Of a stretch of 64,000 nt of DNA, positions 7,901-17,338 are shown one piece after another; position 1 is the stretch's first letter; the number at the start of each line of letters is the position of its first letter. The notes beneath the pieces were generated by a model that worked only from the letters and a program-made list of their open reading frames with translations, had not been told where the DNA came from and searched no databases. The DNA comes from an uncultured Sedimentitalea sp. (GTDB taxonomy: Bacteria; Pseudomonadota; Alphaproteobacteria; Rhodobacterales; Rhodobacteraceae): positions 56,267 through 120,266 of the forward strand of contig CANNGH010000008.1 of assembly GCA_947504115.1 (NCBI GenBank). Direction: 5' to 3'. Both the position numbers and the translations under genes were made by a program.

Positions 7901-10900
7901 GACGGACGAGCGCACCACGGTTCGCACCCGCGCCGATCTCGCGATCACCAAGACGGCACCGGGCACGCCCGTGAACCTGCGGGATTCGTTCAGCTTCACC
8001 ATCGAAGTGCGCAATCTCACCGGCGGCCTTCTGGCCGAAGCGGATGACGTCGTCGTCTCCGATACCCTGCCCGGCGACATGGTGCTGACCGGCGCGCCGG
8101 TCGCCAGCGTGACGACGGGCTCGGCGTCTTCGCTGGCCTGTAGCGGGGGCGCGAACGACACCGCCTTTACCTGCGATCTGGGCACGCTCAGTTCCGGCGG
8201 CATCGTCACGATCGACGTGCCGGTCAAGCTGACCCGCGTGACCAGCTATCCCCAGGACTTCACCAACCGGACCTCGGTCACGACCAGTTCGCTGGATGTC
8301 AACGAATCCAACAACTCCGACACCGCGACGGTCACGGTCAATTCCTCGTCGCTCTCGGGCAACGTGTTCCGCGATTTCAACAATAATGGCGCGGTGGATG
8401 CGGAGGATACCGGGATCGGCGGCGTCACGATGACGCTGACCGGCACGTCGGCGGATGGCGAACCGTTCACCGAAACCGTCACGACCGATTCCAGCGGCGA
8501 TTTCATCTTTCCCTATGTGCCCGAAGGCACCTACACGATCACCCGCGGCGACCCCGGCGAGCCGCATCTGGAAGATGGCCAGGCAAGCGCCGGATCGGGT
8601 GGCGGATCCGTGTCCGGCCCGCGCGAGATCACCGGCGTCACGGTCGGCGCGAACGCGGACGAGACGGATTACCTCTTCGCGCTGGTGCCCCAGGCGCGGA
8701 TCGGCATCGTCAAAAGCGTCAGTTCCGGTCCGGTCCCGAATGCCGATGGCTCGTTCGACGTCACCTTCGGGTTCGCTATCGAGAACCCGAGCCTTGAGCG
8801 GCTTGTCAATATCGACCTGACGGACAGCTTGACCGATTTCGGGAACCATGTCCCCGCGGCGACCGATCCGCTTGCCGCAGGCGATTACACGGTCCTTGGC
8901 TCGCCCTCGGACGATTGCGGCGGCTGGAACGGTGCCTTTGACGGAACGGGCAATGATACGGTTGCCAGCGGCTTTGACGTGGATGCAGGGGCGTCCTGCA
9001 CCATTGAGGTGGAACTGCGCGTGCGTCCGGATGATCCGGCGAAGACGTTCGGGAACCAGGCCTCGGTTCGGGGCGATGGAGAGCTGTCGGGGCAGACGCC
9101 CGAAGACGACGACACGGCCACAATCACACCGGCATTCGCGCCATCCATTGAACTGATCAAGACGGGCACCGCGCCGGCCACGCCGGCGGCAGGGGACGAG
9201 ATCACCTATACGTTCGAGGTGAGAAATACCGGTGACGTGACATTGACCGATGTGCGGATCGACGATCCGTTGCTGGGCGGCGTCCTGGCGGGTGGTCCGA
9301 TCACGCTGGCACCGGGAGCATCCGACGCCACGACATTCACCGGCACCTATACGCTGGATCAGGACGATATCGATGCGGGCGAGGTGGAAAACACCGCGAC
9401 GACAACGGGCACCGATCCCTTTGGCGAGGAGGTCGAGGATTCCGACACCGCGACCACCCCGATGACGAATGAGCCGTCGATCGCGCTTGTCAAGACCGCT
9501 GACGCATCGGGATTGTCCGACCCGGCGGCGGTTGGCGAGGAGATCGCCTACAGCTTTACCGTGACCAATACCGGCAACCTCACGCTGAGCAATGTGACGA
9601 TCGAAGACCTTTTGCCCGGCCTGACGATGAGCGGCGGTCCGATCCCGCAACTGGCGCCGGATGCTTCGGACAGCACGACGTTCAGCGCCGTTTATGTCCT
9701 GACACAGGATGATCTGGACGCCGGGCAGGTCGAGAACACGGCGACAGCCACCGGAACATCGCCCGCAGGCGACGAGGTCAGCGACCAATCGGGCGCCGAC
9801 AACGACACCGACGAACCGACAATCGTTCCGGTGGCCCAGAATCCGGAAATCGAACTGGTCAAGACGGCGCAGGACGAGATCTTCGAGACCGAGATGGCCG
9901 AACCCGGCGATACGCTCGACTTCACCTTTACCGTCACCAACACCGGAAACGTGACGCTGACGGACGTGACGATCAGCGACGCGCTGGCCGGTGTCACGGT
10001 TGACGGCGGTCCCATTGCCAGCCTCGCGCCAGGCGAAGAGGACACGGACACGTTCACCGCGACCTATGTCCTGACCGAGGCCGACATCGCGGCGGGCGAG
10101 GTGGTGAACACCGCGACGGTGACGGGGAACTACACCGACGGCAGCGGAGAGCCGCAGACGGTGACCGACGAGAGCACCGACACCGCCGTTGTCACCTCGA
10201 TCGAGGCGCTGCCGGAGGTCTTCCCGCCCTTTACCGAGGATGGCGGCACCACCACCAGCATTCTGGAGTCCGATACGCTCAGGGGCGGACCGGCGACGCT
10301 GGACAACGTGACCATCCGCGTCATCGAAGAGGACGACGGGGCGACGCTCGATCCGGAGACGGCGCTGATCACGCTGGCGCCGGGGCAGCCCGCGGGCGAC
10401 TATGACGTGACCTACGAGATCTGCAGCATCGAGCATCCGGCGATCTGCGATCAGGCGGTCGAGACCGTCCGGCAGATGCCGCGCCCGGGGATCGAGACGA
10501 TCAAGACGCAGGAATTGACCGACAACGGCGACGGGATCAACGGTGTCGGCGATATCGTGACCTACACGATCACGGTCGAGAATACCGGCAACACGCCCAT
10601 CGAGAACCTGACGCTCACCGATGTCTTCACCGCGATGGACGGCACGCCGCTGACGCTCGATACGGGGCCGGATTTCGACTCGGCCAGCGAAGGCTCGCCC
10701 GAGGGCGAATTGCAGATCGGCGAGACCGCGACCTATATGGCGACCTACGAGCTGACCATCGAGGCGGTCAGCGGCGGCGGTTTGTCCAACCGCGTGGTGG
10801 CCGAGGGCGATCCGGTCTATCCGCCGGAAATCGACGACCCGCAAGAGCCGGTCAGCGACGACTCCAGCGATGGCAGCGGCGTCGATGGCCCCACGGAATT

Positions 10901-11915
10901 GCCCATCGATCCGTCGCTGGCGCCGACCGGACTGACCGTCGAGAAAACCGCCCTGCGCCGCGTGGTCGAGCGCGGCAGCGTGGTGCCCTACACGATCACC
11001 GTGAAGAACGAGAACCCGGTGGTTTCGGGCGTGCTGAACATCGTCGATGTGCTGCCCGCGGGCTTCCTCTATCAGCCCGACAGCGCGACGCTGGATGGCG
11101 AACCGGCAAATGTCGAGGTCGCGGGCCGGGTGGTCACGTGGACCGACGTGCCGGTGCCCCCGCAAAGCACCGTGATGCTGGGCATTTCGGCCCGCGTCAC
11201 CACCGGCGCCGATCCGGGCGATCATGTCAACAAGGTCAGCCTGCGCGATCCGGCGAACAACGCCCTGCTGGCGCCGGTCGCCACGGCGACGGTGCGGATC
11301 ATGCCCGAACCGGTCTTCGATTGCGGCGACGTGATCGGCACCGTTTTCGACGACGAAAACCGCGACGGTTACCAGAACCAGGGCGAGATCGGCATCCCGG
11401 CGGCGCGCGTGGTGGGGGTCGATGGCACCATCATCACCACCGACGAACACGGCCGTTTCCACGTGCCCTGCGCCATGCTGCCGGCGGACCGGGGGTCGAA
11501 CTTCATCCTCAAGCTCGACACCCGTTCGCTGCCCTCGGGCTATCGTGTGACCACCGAGAACCCCCGCGTGAGGCGCCTGACGCCGGGCAAGATGTCCGAG
11601 ATCAATTTCGGCGCCGCGATCACCCGTGTCGTGCGCGTCGATCTGAACGACCGGGCCTTTGCGACCGATACCGATGGCCGGCTGGGCCTTGGCCGCCCGC
11701 TGGCCGAGGGCATTGCCAATCTGCTGCCACGGATCGCCGGCGAGCCGGTCAACCTGCGGCTGGCCTATCACCTGCCCGCCGCGGCCTCGGCCGACGACGT
11801 GCAGGCGGCGCGTGCCCGCATGCGGCTGGTCGAGCGTCACATCCGGAAGGAATGGCGGGACACGGGACGGGTCAAGCTGATTATCGAGCAGACCCTCGTC
11901 CGGTCGAGCCAATAA
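4942..11915 (+). CDS. Giant DUF11-repeat surface protein, interrupted by a 1-nt frameshift
   Basis: It encodes about 2,324 aa if one missing base is restored. The reading frame from ATG 4942 has a basic leader and a signal peptide (GFLLALMLAVAAW, cleavage after SASAQ), then runs into DWVLNMNDDGF. At the six-G tract 5175-5180 the homology continues in the next frame (TITYDIRVFNSG); seven Gs would join them. After it come about nine DUF11-type beta-sandwich repeats (D(L/V)xxxK, NxGP, VTDTLP), an SdrD-B-like module (about 8350-8690, GNVFRDFNNNGAVD), three DUF7507-like repeats, further DUF11 units, a second B-type module near 11335 (GTVFDDENRDGYQNQGEIG) and a C-terminal region ending in VKLIIEQTLVRSSQ. 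An outer-membrane barrel gene follows after 15 bp. The likely role is an exported adhesin-like or envelope-stalk protein (inference). Confidence 0.8.
9141..10197 (+). repeat. Three tandem DUF7507-like coding repeats
   Basis: Three successive units of about 335-370 bp start near 9141, 9478 and 9846. Each encodes an I(E/A)L(I/V)KT start, an NTGNVTLTDVTI-like strand, a GGPI..LAPG turn and a closing (V/E)xNTATxTG segment. The units are clearly related at the protein level but diverged at DNA level. Confidence 0.8.
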
Positions 11916-11930
11916 AGGAAAGAGTGCAAG

Positions 11931-14900
11931 ATGTATTCCAAAGGTTTCCAGAACGTGTCTGGCAAACGTCCTTGCCTGCTCCGGACGACTTCGTTGACCG
12001 CCGTGTCGGTCGCCCTGCTGATGGCGGCGGATCCGGCCCTGGCGCAAGGCGAACACTGCGACGAGGCCATGGTGCCGCAGCCCGAGAATTGCGCGCGCAC
12101 CAATGCCGATACCGTGGTGCGCATGCCCGCCGGCGAGAATACCGAAATGATCCGCACAGCGCCGGGCGGCGATTTCCCGACGACCGGCTTTTCGATCTCG
12201 ATCGACGAGGAAACCGTCGCCGGCGCCCCCGCCCCGCGCGATCCGCGCCGGCCGGGCGACATGGCGGCGGCAGCGGCGGACGTGCAGGTGAAATATGACG
12301 GGCTTGACCGGCGGCGGCTGCTGAACGTGTCCACGCACGATCTGCGCGCCGCCTACCGCGCCGGAGAGGCGATCACCTTCCGCGCCTCGTCGAACTATCC
12401 TTCGGCGATTGCGCGGGCCGAAATCAGGATCATCGACCGCGCCGCGCGCGGCTTTCCGGTGGTGACGCGCCTGGCCGTCCAGCCCAACGGCACCGTGACC
12501 TGGGCGATGCCGCGGAATGGGTCGGGCGAATATGCCTATGTCCTGCGGGTTTACGATGAAAAGGGCCGCTTTGACGAGACCGCGGCGCTTGACCTGAACC
12601 GCACGACGCGGGCCTTCGAGACCCATGAAACCAGCGGCGGCCCGGTGATCGCGGCGGGCGAGGGCGAGGATCGCACGCGCATCCGGCACATCCCGGTGCG
12701 CGGCGGCATGGTCACGGCCACCGGCACGGGGCTGGCCCCCGGCGCCACCGTGCGGGTCATGGGCGAGGACGTGCCGGTGGATGCGTCGGGGCGTTTCGTG
12801 GTCACGCGCATCCTGCCGGCGGGCGACCACGTGGTCACCGTCGAAACCACCCAAGATGGCCGCACCCGCACCATCCGCCGCGATGTCGAGGTGCCGGCAT
12901 CGGAATGGTTCGGCGTCGGCATCGCCGATCTGACCTTTGGACGGCGGCTGCAGGACGACATGATCGAGGCCGATCCCGATTACGACAAGAATTACGCCGA
13001 AGGCCGGCTGGCGATGTATCTCAAGGGCACGACCCAGGGCGGCTATACCTTCACCACCTCGGTCGATACCGGCGAGGGCGATCTGGAAGACATCTTCCGA
13101 CGCCTCGACGAAAAGGACCCGCGCCATCTCCTGCGGCGGCTCGACCCCGAGGACGTCTATCCCACCTATGGCGACGACAGCACCGCCTATGATGATGCGC
13201 CCACGTCGGGACGCATCTATGCCCGGATCGAACGCGATGCCTCCAGCCTGACCTGGGGCGATTTCAAGGCGGAATTGCCGGGCGGCAAGTTTCTTGACAC
13301 CACGCGCGAACTTTATGGCGCGGAACTGCGCTATGTCACGCCCTCGGTGACGAACGAGGGCGATCCGCGCGCGCAGGTGACCCTTTACGCCGCCCAGCCC
13401 GACACCCTGCCACAGCGCGACATCCTGCGCGGCAGCGGCGGGTCGGTCTATTTCCTGTCGCGCCAGGACATCAACGGCGGCTCGGAAACCGTGTCGGTGC
13501 AAATGGTCGATCCCGATACCGGCCGCGTCGTCGAGACCAGCAACCTGGTCGAGGGCGTCGATTACGAGATCGACTATCTGCAGGGCGTCATCATCCTGAC
13601 CTCGCCGCTGAATTCCTCGGCCTCGGGCAGCAACCTGATCTCGACCGGGACCGGGCGCTATGACGTCAACCTGGTGGTCCAGTACGAATACACGCCCACC
13701 ATGGGCAGTCTCGACGGCACCTCGTTCGGGGGGCGGGCCGAGGCCTGGATCGGCGACGATCTGCGCCTTGGGGTGACCGCGACCACCGACGATACCGGCA
13801 CCGCCGACCAGAAGACCGCCGGGATCGACCTGCATTACCGGATCGGCGAGAAAAGCTGGGTCGAGGCCGAATATGCCCGCACCGAAGGCCCCGGATTCGG
13901 GCGGTCGTTTTCCAGCGATGGCGGCCTGACGATCACGCCCGAGGACGGCGTCGACGCGCCGCGTGCCGGGGCCTACCGGTTCGAAAGCCGGCTGGACCTG
14001 CAGGAACTGGGGCTGGCGCGTCCCGGTTTTCTCGGGCTTTATTACGAGCGGCGCGATGCCGGATTCAGCACGCTGAACGAGGATATCGACGAGGATCAGG
14101 AACTGTTCGAACTGGACGCGGAAGTCGAACTGTCCGAGCGGCTGACCTTCGGCGCCGACTACAAGACCTTCGACCGCGATGGTGGCGACGAGATCACCGA
14201 GGGCGAGGCGCGGCTGTCCTATGCCATCAACCCGACATGGTCGGTGGATACCGCGATCGGCCATCTGGACAAGCGGATCGTCGGGGATCCTTCGGAAACC
14301 GGCAAGCGGACCGACATGGCGGTGCGGCTGAACTATCGCCACAGCGAGGATCTGCTGGTCTACGGTTTCGGCCAGGCGACGCTGGAGCGTTCGGGCGGGT
14401 TGTCGCGCAACAACCGCGTCGGTGCCGGCATCGACATGCGGCTGAGCGAGAAACTGACCGCCGAGGCCGAGATTTCCGACGGCGATCTGGGCACCGGCGG
14501 GCGGGTGCGGCTGAATTATGCGCCCACCGCCGACAACGAGATCTACCTCGGTTACACGCTCGACCCCACGCGCAGCGGCACCGGTTTCGACCGCTTCCGC
14601 AACGAGGAGGAAAAGCTGGTTCTGGGGACGAATTATCGCCATTCCGAGAAGCTTTCGACCTTTGCGGAACACAATTGGGGCCTGTTCGGCGAGCGCAAAT
14701 CGCTCACCCGCTCTTACGGCGTGAAATACACGCCCGATGCGCGCTGGACCTATTCGGGCTCGACCGAGCTGGGCACGGTGCGCGACGAAATCAACGGCGA
14801 TTTCGACCGCAACGCCTATTCGCTGGGTGTGGCCTTCGTGGATGACGACCGCACGCGGTTCCGCACACGGGTGGAATACCGCACCGAGGACGGGATCGGG

Positions 14901-15548
14901 GACGCGCAGGACCGCGACACCTGGGCGCTGTCGGCCGGTTACGAATACCGCGTCAATCCCGAATGGCGCTTCCTCGCCAATCTCGACGCGCTCTATTCCG
15001 AAAGCAATCAGGACAGTTTCCGCGACGGTGAATATGCCGAGGCAAGCATCGGCTATGCCTATCGCCCGGTGGACAACGACCGGCTGAACCTGCTGTTCCG
15101 CTATACCTATCTGCACGACCTGCCGGGCGTGGACCAGGTGACGATCCACGGCACGACCGAGGGGCCGCGGCAGAAAAGCCATGTGCTGTCGGTGGATGGC
15201 AACTATGACCTCACGCCGAAGCTGACGATTGGCGGGAAATACGGGTTCCGGAAATCGCGGATCGAGGACCGCCTCACCAGCGACAGCTTCGACTCCACCG
15301 CACATCTGGGCATCATCCGCGCCGACTGGCACGTGGTGCACAAATGGGACGTGCTGGCCGAGGCCCGGATCCTCCACACCGAGGAGACCGACATCCGCGA
15401 AACCGGCGCCTTGCTCGGTGTCTATCGCCATGTGGGCAACAACGCCAAGATCGGTCTGGGCTATGAATGGGGCCAGGTCTCGGACGACATGACGGAAATC
15501 GACTATGTCGGAAAGGGCGTGTTCCTGAACCTGGTCGCCAAGTTCTGA
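11931..15548 (+). CDS. Outer-membrane beta-barrel protein with N-terminal Ig-like region
   Basis: A 1,205-aa protein. A signal peptide (about 1-39) ends in DPALAQ. Residues about 100-330 are beta-rich periplasmic or Ig-like modules (VRGGMVTATGTGLAPGATV). From about 450 to the end there are many alternating amphipathic strands, and the protein ends in VFLNLVAKF, a terminal aromatic consistent with the BAM-recognised beta-signal. It resembles large TonB-receptor-like barrels without an obvious plug or TonB box. AAAGGAAAG precedes the ATG. It is 15 bp downstream of the DUF11 protein gene, so the two are probably co-transcribed, and the barrel may anchor or export that partner (inference). The exact substrate or function is not recognisable. 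Confidence 0.78.
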   Translation: MYSKGFQNVSGKRPCLLRTTSLTAVSVALLMAADPALAQGEHCDEAMVPQPENCARTNADTVVRMPAGENTEMIRTAPGGDFPTTGFSISIDEETVAGAPAPRDPRRPGDMAAAAADVQVKYDGLDRRRLLNVSTHDLRAAYRAGEAITFRASSNYPSAIARAEIRIIDRAARGFPVVTRLAVQPNGTVTWAMPRNGSGEYAYVLRVYDEKGRFDETAALDLNRTTRAFETHETSGGPVIAAGEGEDRTRIRHIPVRGGMVTATGTGLAPGATVRVMGEDVPVDASGRFVVTRILPAGDHVVTVETTQDGRTRTIRRDVEVPASEWFGVGIADLTFGRRLQDDMIEADPDYDKNYAEGRLAMYLKGTTQGGYTFTTSVDTGEGDLEDIFRRLDEKDPRHLLRRLDPEDVYPTYGDDSTAYDDAPTSGRIYARIERDASSLTWGDFKAELPGGKFLDTTRELYGAELRYVTPSVTNEGDPRAQVTLYAAQPDTLPQRDILRGSGGSVYFLSRQDINGGSETVSVQMVDPDTGRVVETSNLVEGVDYEIDYLQGVIILTSPLNSSASGSNLISTGTGRYDVNLVVQYEYTPTMGSLDGTSFGGRAEAWIGDDLRLGVTATTDDTGTADQKTAGIDLHYRIGEKSWVEAEYARTEGPGFGRSFSSDGGLTITPEDGVDAPRAGAYRFESRLDLQELGLARPGFLGLYYERRDAGFSTLNEDIDEDQELFELDAEVELSERLTFGADYKTFDRDGGDEITEGEARLSYAINPTWSVDTAIGHLDKRIVGDPSETGKRTDMAVRLNYRHSEDLLVYGFGQATLERSGGLSRNNRVGAGIDMRLSEKLTAEAEISDGDLGTGGRVRLNYAPTADNEIYLGYTLDPTRSGTGFDRFRNEEEKLVLGTNYRHSEKLSTFAEHNWGLFGERKSLTRSYGVKYTPDARWTYSGSTELGTVRDEINGDFDRNAYSLGVAFVDDDRTRFRTRVEYRTEDGIGDAQDRDTWALSAGYEYRVNPEWRFLANLDALYSESNQDSFRDGEYAEASIGYAYRPVDNDRLNLLFRYTYLHDLPGVDQVTIHGTTEGPRQKSHVLSVDGNYDLTPKLTIGGKYGFRKSRIEDRLTSDSFDSTAHLGIIRADWHVVHKWDVLAEARILHTEETDIRETGALLGVYRHVGNNAKIGLGYEWGQVSDDMTEIDYVGKGVFLNLVAKF

Positions 15549-15582
15549 CATCCGACTGATGTCCGCGAGGGCGGCCGGCCAA

Positions 15583-16527
15583 TCATCGTCGTCGCGCGCT
15601 TGCCGGATAGCCGCGCAGCACATCATGGACCAGTTGTTTCATCCATGCTGCCGTGGCGGGGGCAGGCACCTCGAGGCGGGCCAGCCCATCCGGCAGGTCA
15701 CGGGGATCATAGCCGTAGATCACCGCGAGATGCGCCAATGCGATCAGATAGGCGCCTTGCGCGTTCAGATGGATCGTGTCCGAAAACAGATCCTCGATCC
15801 GCCCGAGCCCCGGGGCCTGTCCGGCATCGATCGCGTCCTGCACGGCGGCCATGATCAGGGGGCCGGGAATGACCCGCATCGGCGGCGCGCCATCGGGGCG
15901 GTTGGCGTTGACGTGATCCGCAATGGCCTGCCAGCGGTCCATCTCCAGGGGCAGGCGTTCGCGGAAGGTCAGATGGCCTTCCGGATCATTGTAGGGATTG
16001 TCGAAATCGGGTCCGCTGTCGGTATCGACCCAGGTCGCATAAAGGATGGTCCCGGCCCCTTTGCCCGCATTGCCCTCGCTCCAGGCATGGTTGAACCAGC
16101 GCAGCGCCATGTTTTCCGAGTCATGCCATGGCACGGTATTGGAGAGGGGCACCCGTTCCGTGATCACCAGCAGGTCATAGGCGGCGATGTCGTGGCGGGC
16201 ATCCGGCAGGTATTCGTTGCGATGGTCCCAGCGCCACTCCATCGGGCTGCCGGGGATCGTCGAGCGGTCGATAACCCGGCGCCGCGCCTTCTGCGGGTCC
16301 GCGGCGGCAACCATCGTATCCAGAACCGGCACGATCGGATCGGTCAGCGAGTGGCCGGACTGAATCACCCGTGTCGAGAACGGCCGCGATCCGGATGCCC
16401 GTGCCGGGCCGGTTCCGGCCAGGCACAAAAGCGCAGCGGACGCTGCCCCATGCAGGAACGCCCGTCGGTCCGGCCTGCCGTTACGGGGCCGATTGTCCTG
16501 TGCGGTATCCGGCCGGGGATCGGTCAT
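15583..16527 (-). CDS. Tat-exported SGNH/GDSL-like hydrolase
   Basis: A 314-aa protein with a twin-arginine leader (RRAFLHGAASAALL, Arg21-Arg22, cleavage near ARA-SGS). The first block reads VIQSGHSLTD, with GHSL in place of GDSL and Ser60 as the likely nucleophile. Near the end DTIHLNAQGAYLIALAHL gives the Asp-x-x-His pair of block V. A block III Asn is not certain. It would therefore be a periplasmic esterase or carbohydrate-modifying hydrolase (family inference). It stands alone, convergent to the beta-barrel gene, and no strong ribosome binding site is seen before the ATG. A divergent non-catalytic SGNH fold cannot be excluded. Confidence 0.65.
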   Translation of the reverse strand: MTDPRPDTAQDNRPRNGRPDRRAFLHGAASAALLCLAGTGPARASGSRPFSTRVIQSGHSLTDPIVPVLDTMVAAADPQKARRRVIDRSTIPGSPMEWRWDHRNEYLPDARHDIAAYDLLVITERVPLSNTVPWHDSENMALRWFNHAWSEGNAGKGAGTILYATWVDTDSGPDFDNPYNDPEGHLTFRERLPLEMDRWQAIADHVNANRPDGAPPMRVIPGPLIMAAVQDAIDAGQAPGLGRIEDLFSDTIHLNAQGAYLIALAHLAVIYGYDPRDLPDGLARLEVPAPATAAWMKQLVHDVLRGYPASARRR

Positions 16528-16575
16528 TCCAACACACGCTATACCCTTCGGGAGTCGGTTTCCCGCACAAGGCTA

Positions 16576-16604
16576 TAGCGTTTCGGCCCTGGCAGGAAAC
16601 GCTA
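16576..16604. repeat. Inverted repeat of the AGCGTTTC type
   Basis: TAGCGTTTC and GAAACGCTA flank an 11-nt centre, directly followed by a further GTGTTTCCGCGTTTC stretch. It lies 49 bp upstream of the SGNH gene. It shares its arm with the repeats at 1560-1592 and 1902-2005. Confidence 0.65.
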
Positions 16605-16627
16605 AAGTGTTTCCGCGTTTCAGGGGT

Positions 16628-17044
16628 TCACGAGCGTCCGTGACGAATGCGCGCGCCGCGATCATGCGCATAAGCCGTTGTCCGGGGCGCGTCCGCGTGG
16701 CGGGCGGAGTGCCCGACGGGGCGGTGCGACGCGGCGGGGCGCGCGTTCCTGTTGTCGGAATGCGGACGATCGGCAGTGCCGCTGGAGGCATCCGGCGGCG
16801 TGTTGCGCAACACGGCGACGAGTCCGGCCAGCATCATGGCGATATTGCCCGCGACCATATAGGCGACGAACGCCCAGCCGAACGAGGCCCCCGACAGCAG
16901 GCTCAGGCCGGCGGCGCCCAGGCCCGCAACCATGCCGACGATCAGGAATCCGACGACCATGCGACCCGCCTCACGCGACGCCCGAAACGGCGTGCGCTTC
17001 GGTTTTCGGTCCGGAACGGAGGTGGACCGCATCCGCCCGGCCAT
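16628..17044 (-). CDS. Hypothetical small membrane protein
   Basis: The protein is up to 138 aa. A basic N-terminus (RKPKRTPFRASREAGR) is followed by two hydrophobic segments (MVVGFLIVGMVAGLGAAGL and AFVAYMVAGNIAMMLAGLVAVL), then a polar, His- and Arg-rich tail. This looks like a real two-pass inner-membrane protein, but no family is recognised. The start is uncertain: no candidate ATG in this frame has a good ribosome binding site, while a GGGGAGAATACGG-ATG just upstream (ATG near 17084) opens a different frame that stops at 16971. A frameshift near the start is possible. Confidence 0.4.
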   Translation of the reverse strand: MAGRMRSTSVPDRKPKRTPFRASREAGRMVVGFLIVGMVAGLGAAGLSLLSGASFGWAFVAYMVAGNIAMMLAGLVAVLRNTPPDASSGTADRPHSDNRNARPAASHRPVGHSARHADAPRTTAYAHDRGARIRHGRS

Positions 17045-17338
17045 GCCGGAAGGTCGCGCGATCCCCAATCATCTTGTTCATCCGTATTCTCCCCGGCGTC
17101 ACTGCGGGCTCTCCCTTGTGGCTGCAGGGCCAATATCGTGCAGAGCATGCAGCAACGCCATGAGGGGAATCCCGTAGAGGCGAAGGCTGGCGCGCGCTTT
17201 TCGAGGGACCGGACCGCGCATTGCCGCAACATTTTTCCATGTTTCCAGCAGCTTGAGAAAATCGAAAAAATTTATTGCGCGATGCCGTTTTTGCCATAAC
17301 ATACCACTGACATATCAGATGGCTTGGAGGTCTCCGAA

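Noticed and set aside
9141..10197. The regular DUF7507-type repeats considered as a CRISPR-like or satellite array
   Set aside because: The units are about 340 bp, diverged at DNA level and in one protein frame. They are domain repeats, not a CRISPR array. I found no CRISPR array anywhere in the window.
7719..15626. A 2,635-codon open frame on the minus strand opposite the DUF11 and beta-barrel genes
   Set aside because: It is antisense to two genes with clear signal peptides, domains and ribosome binding sites. Its translation is Arg/Gly/His-rich without motifs, as expected from codon bias in high-GC DNA.
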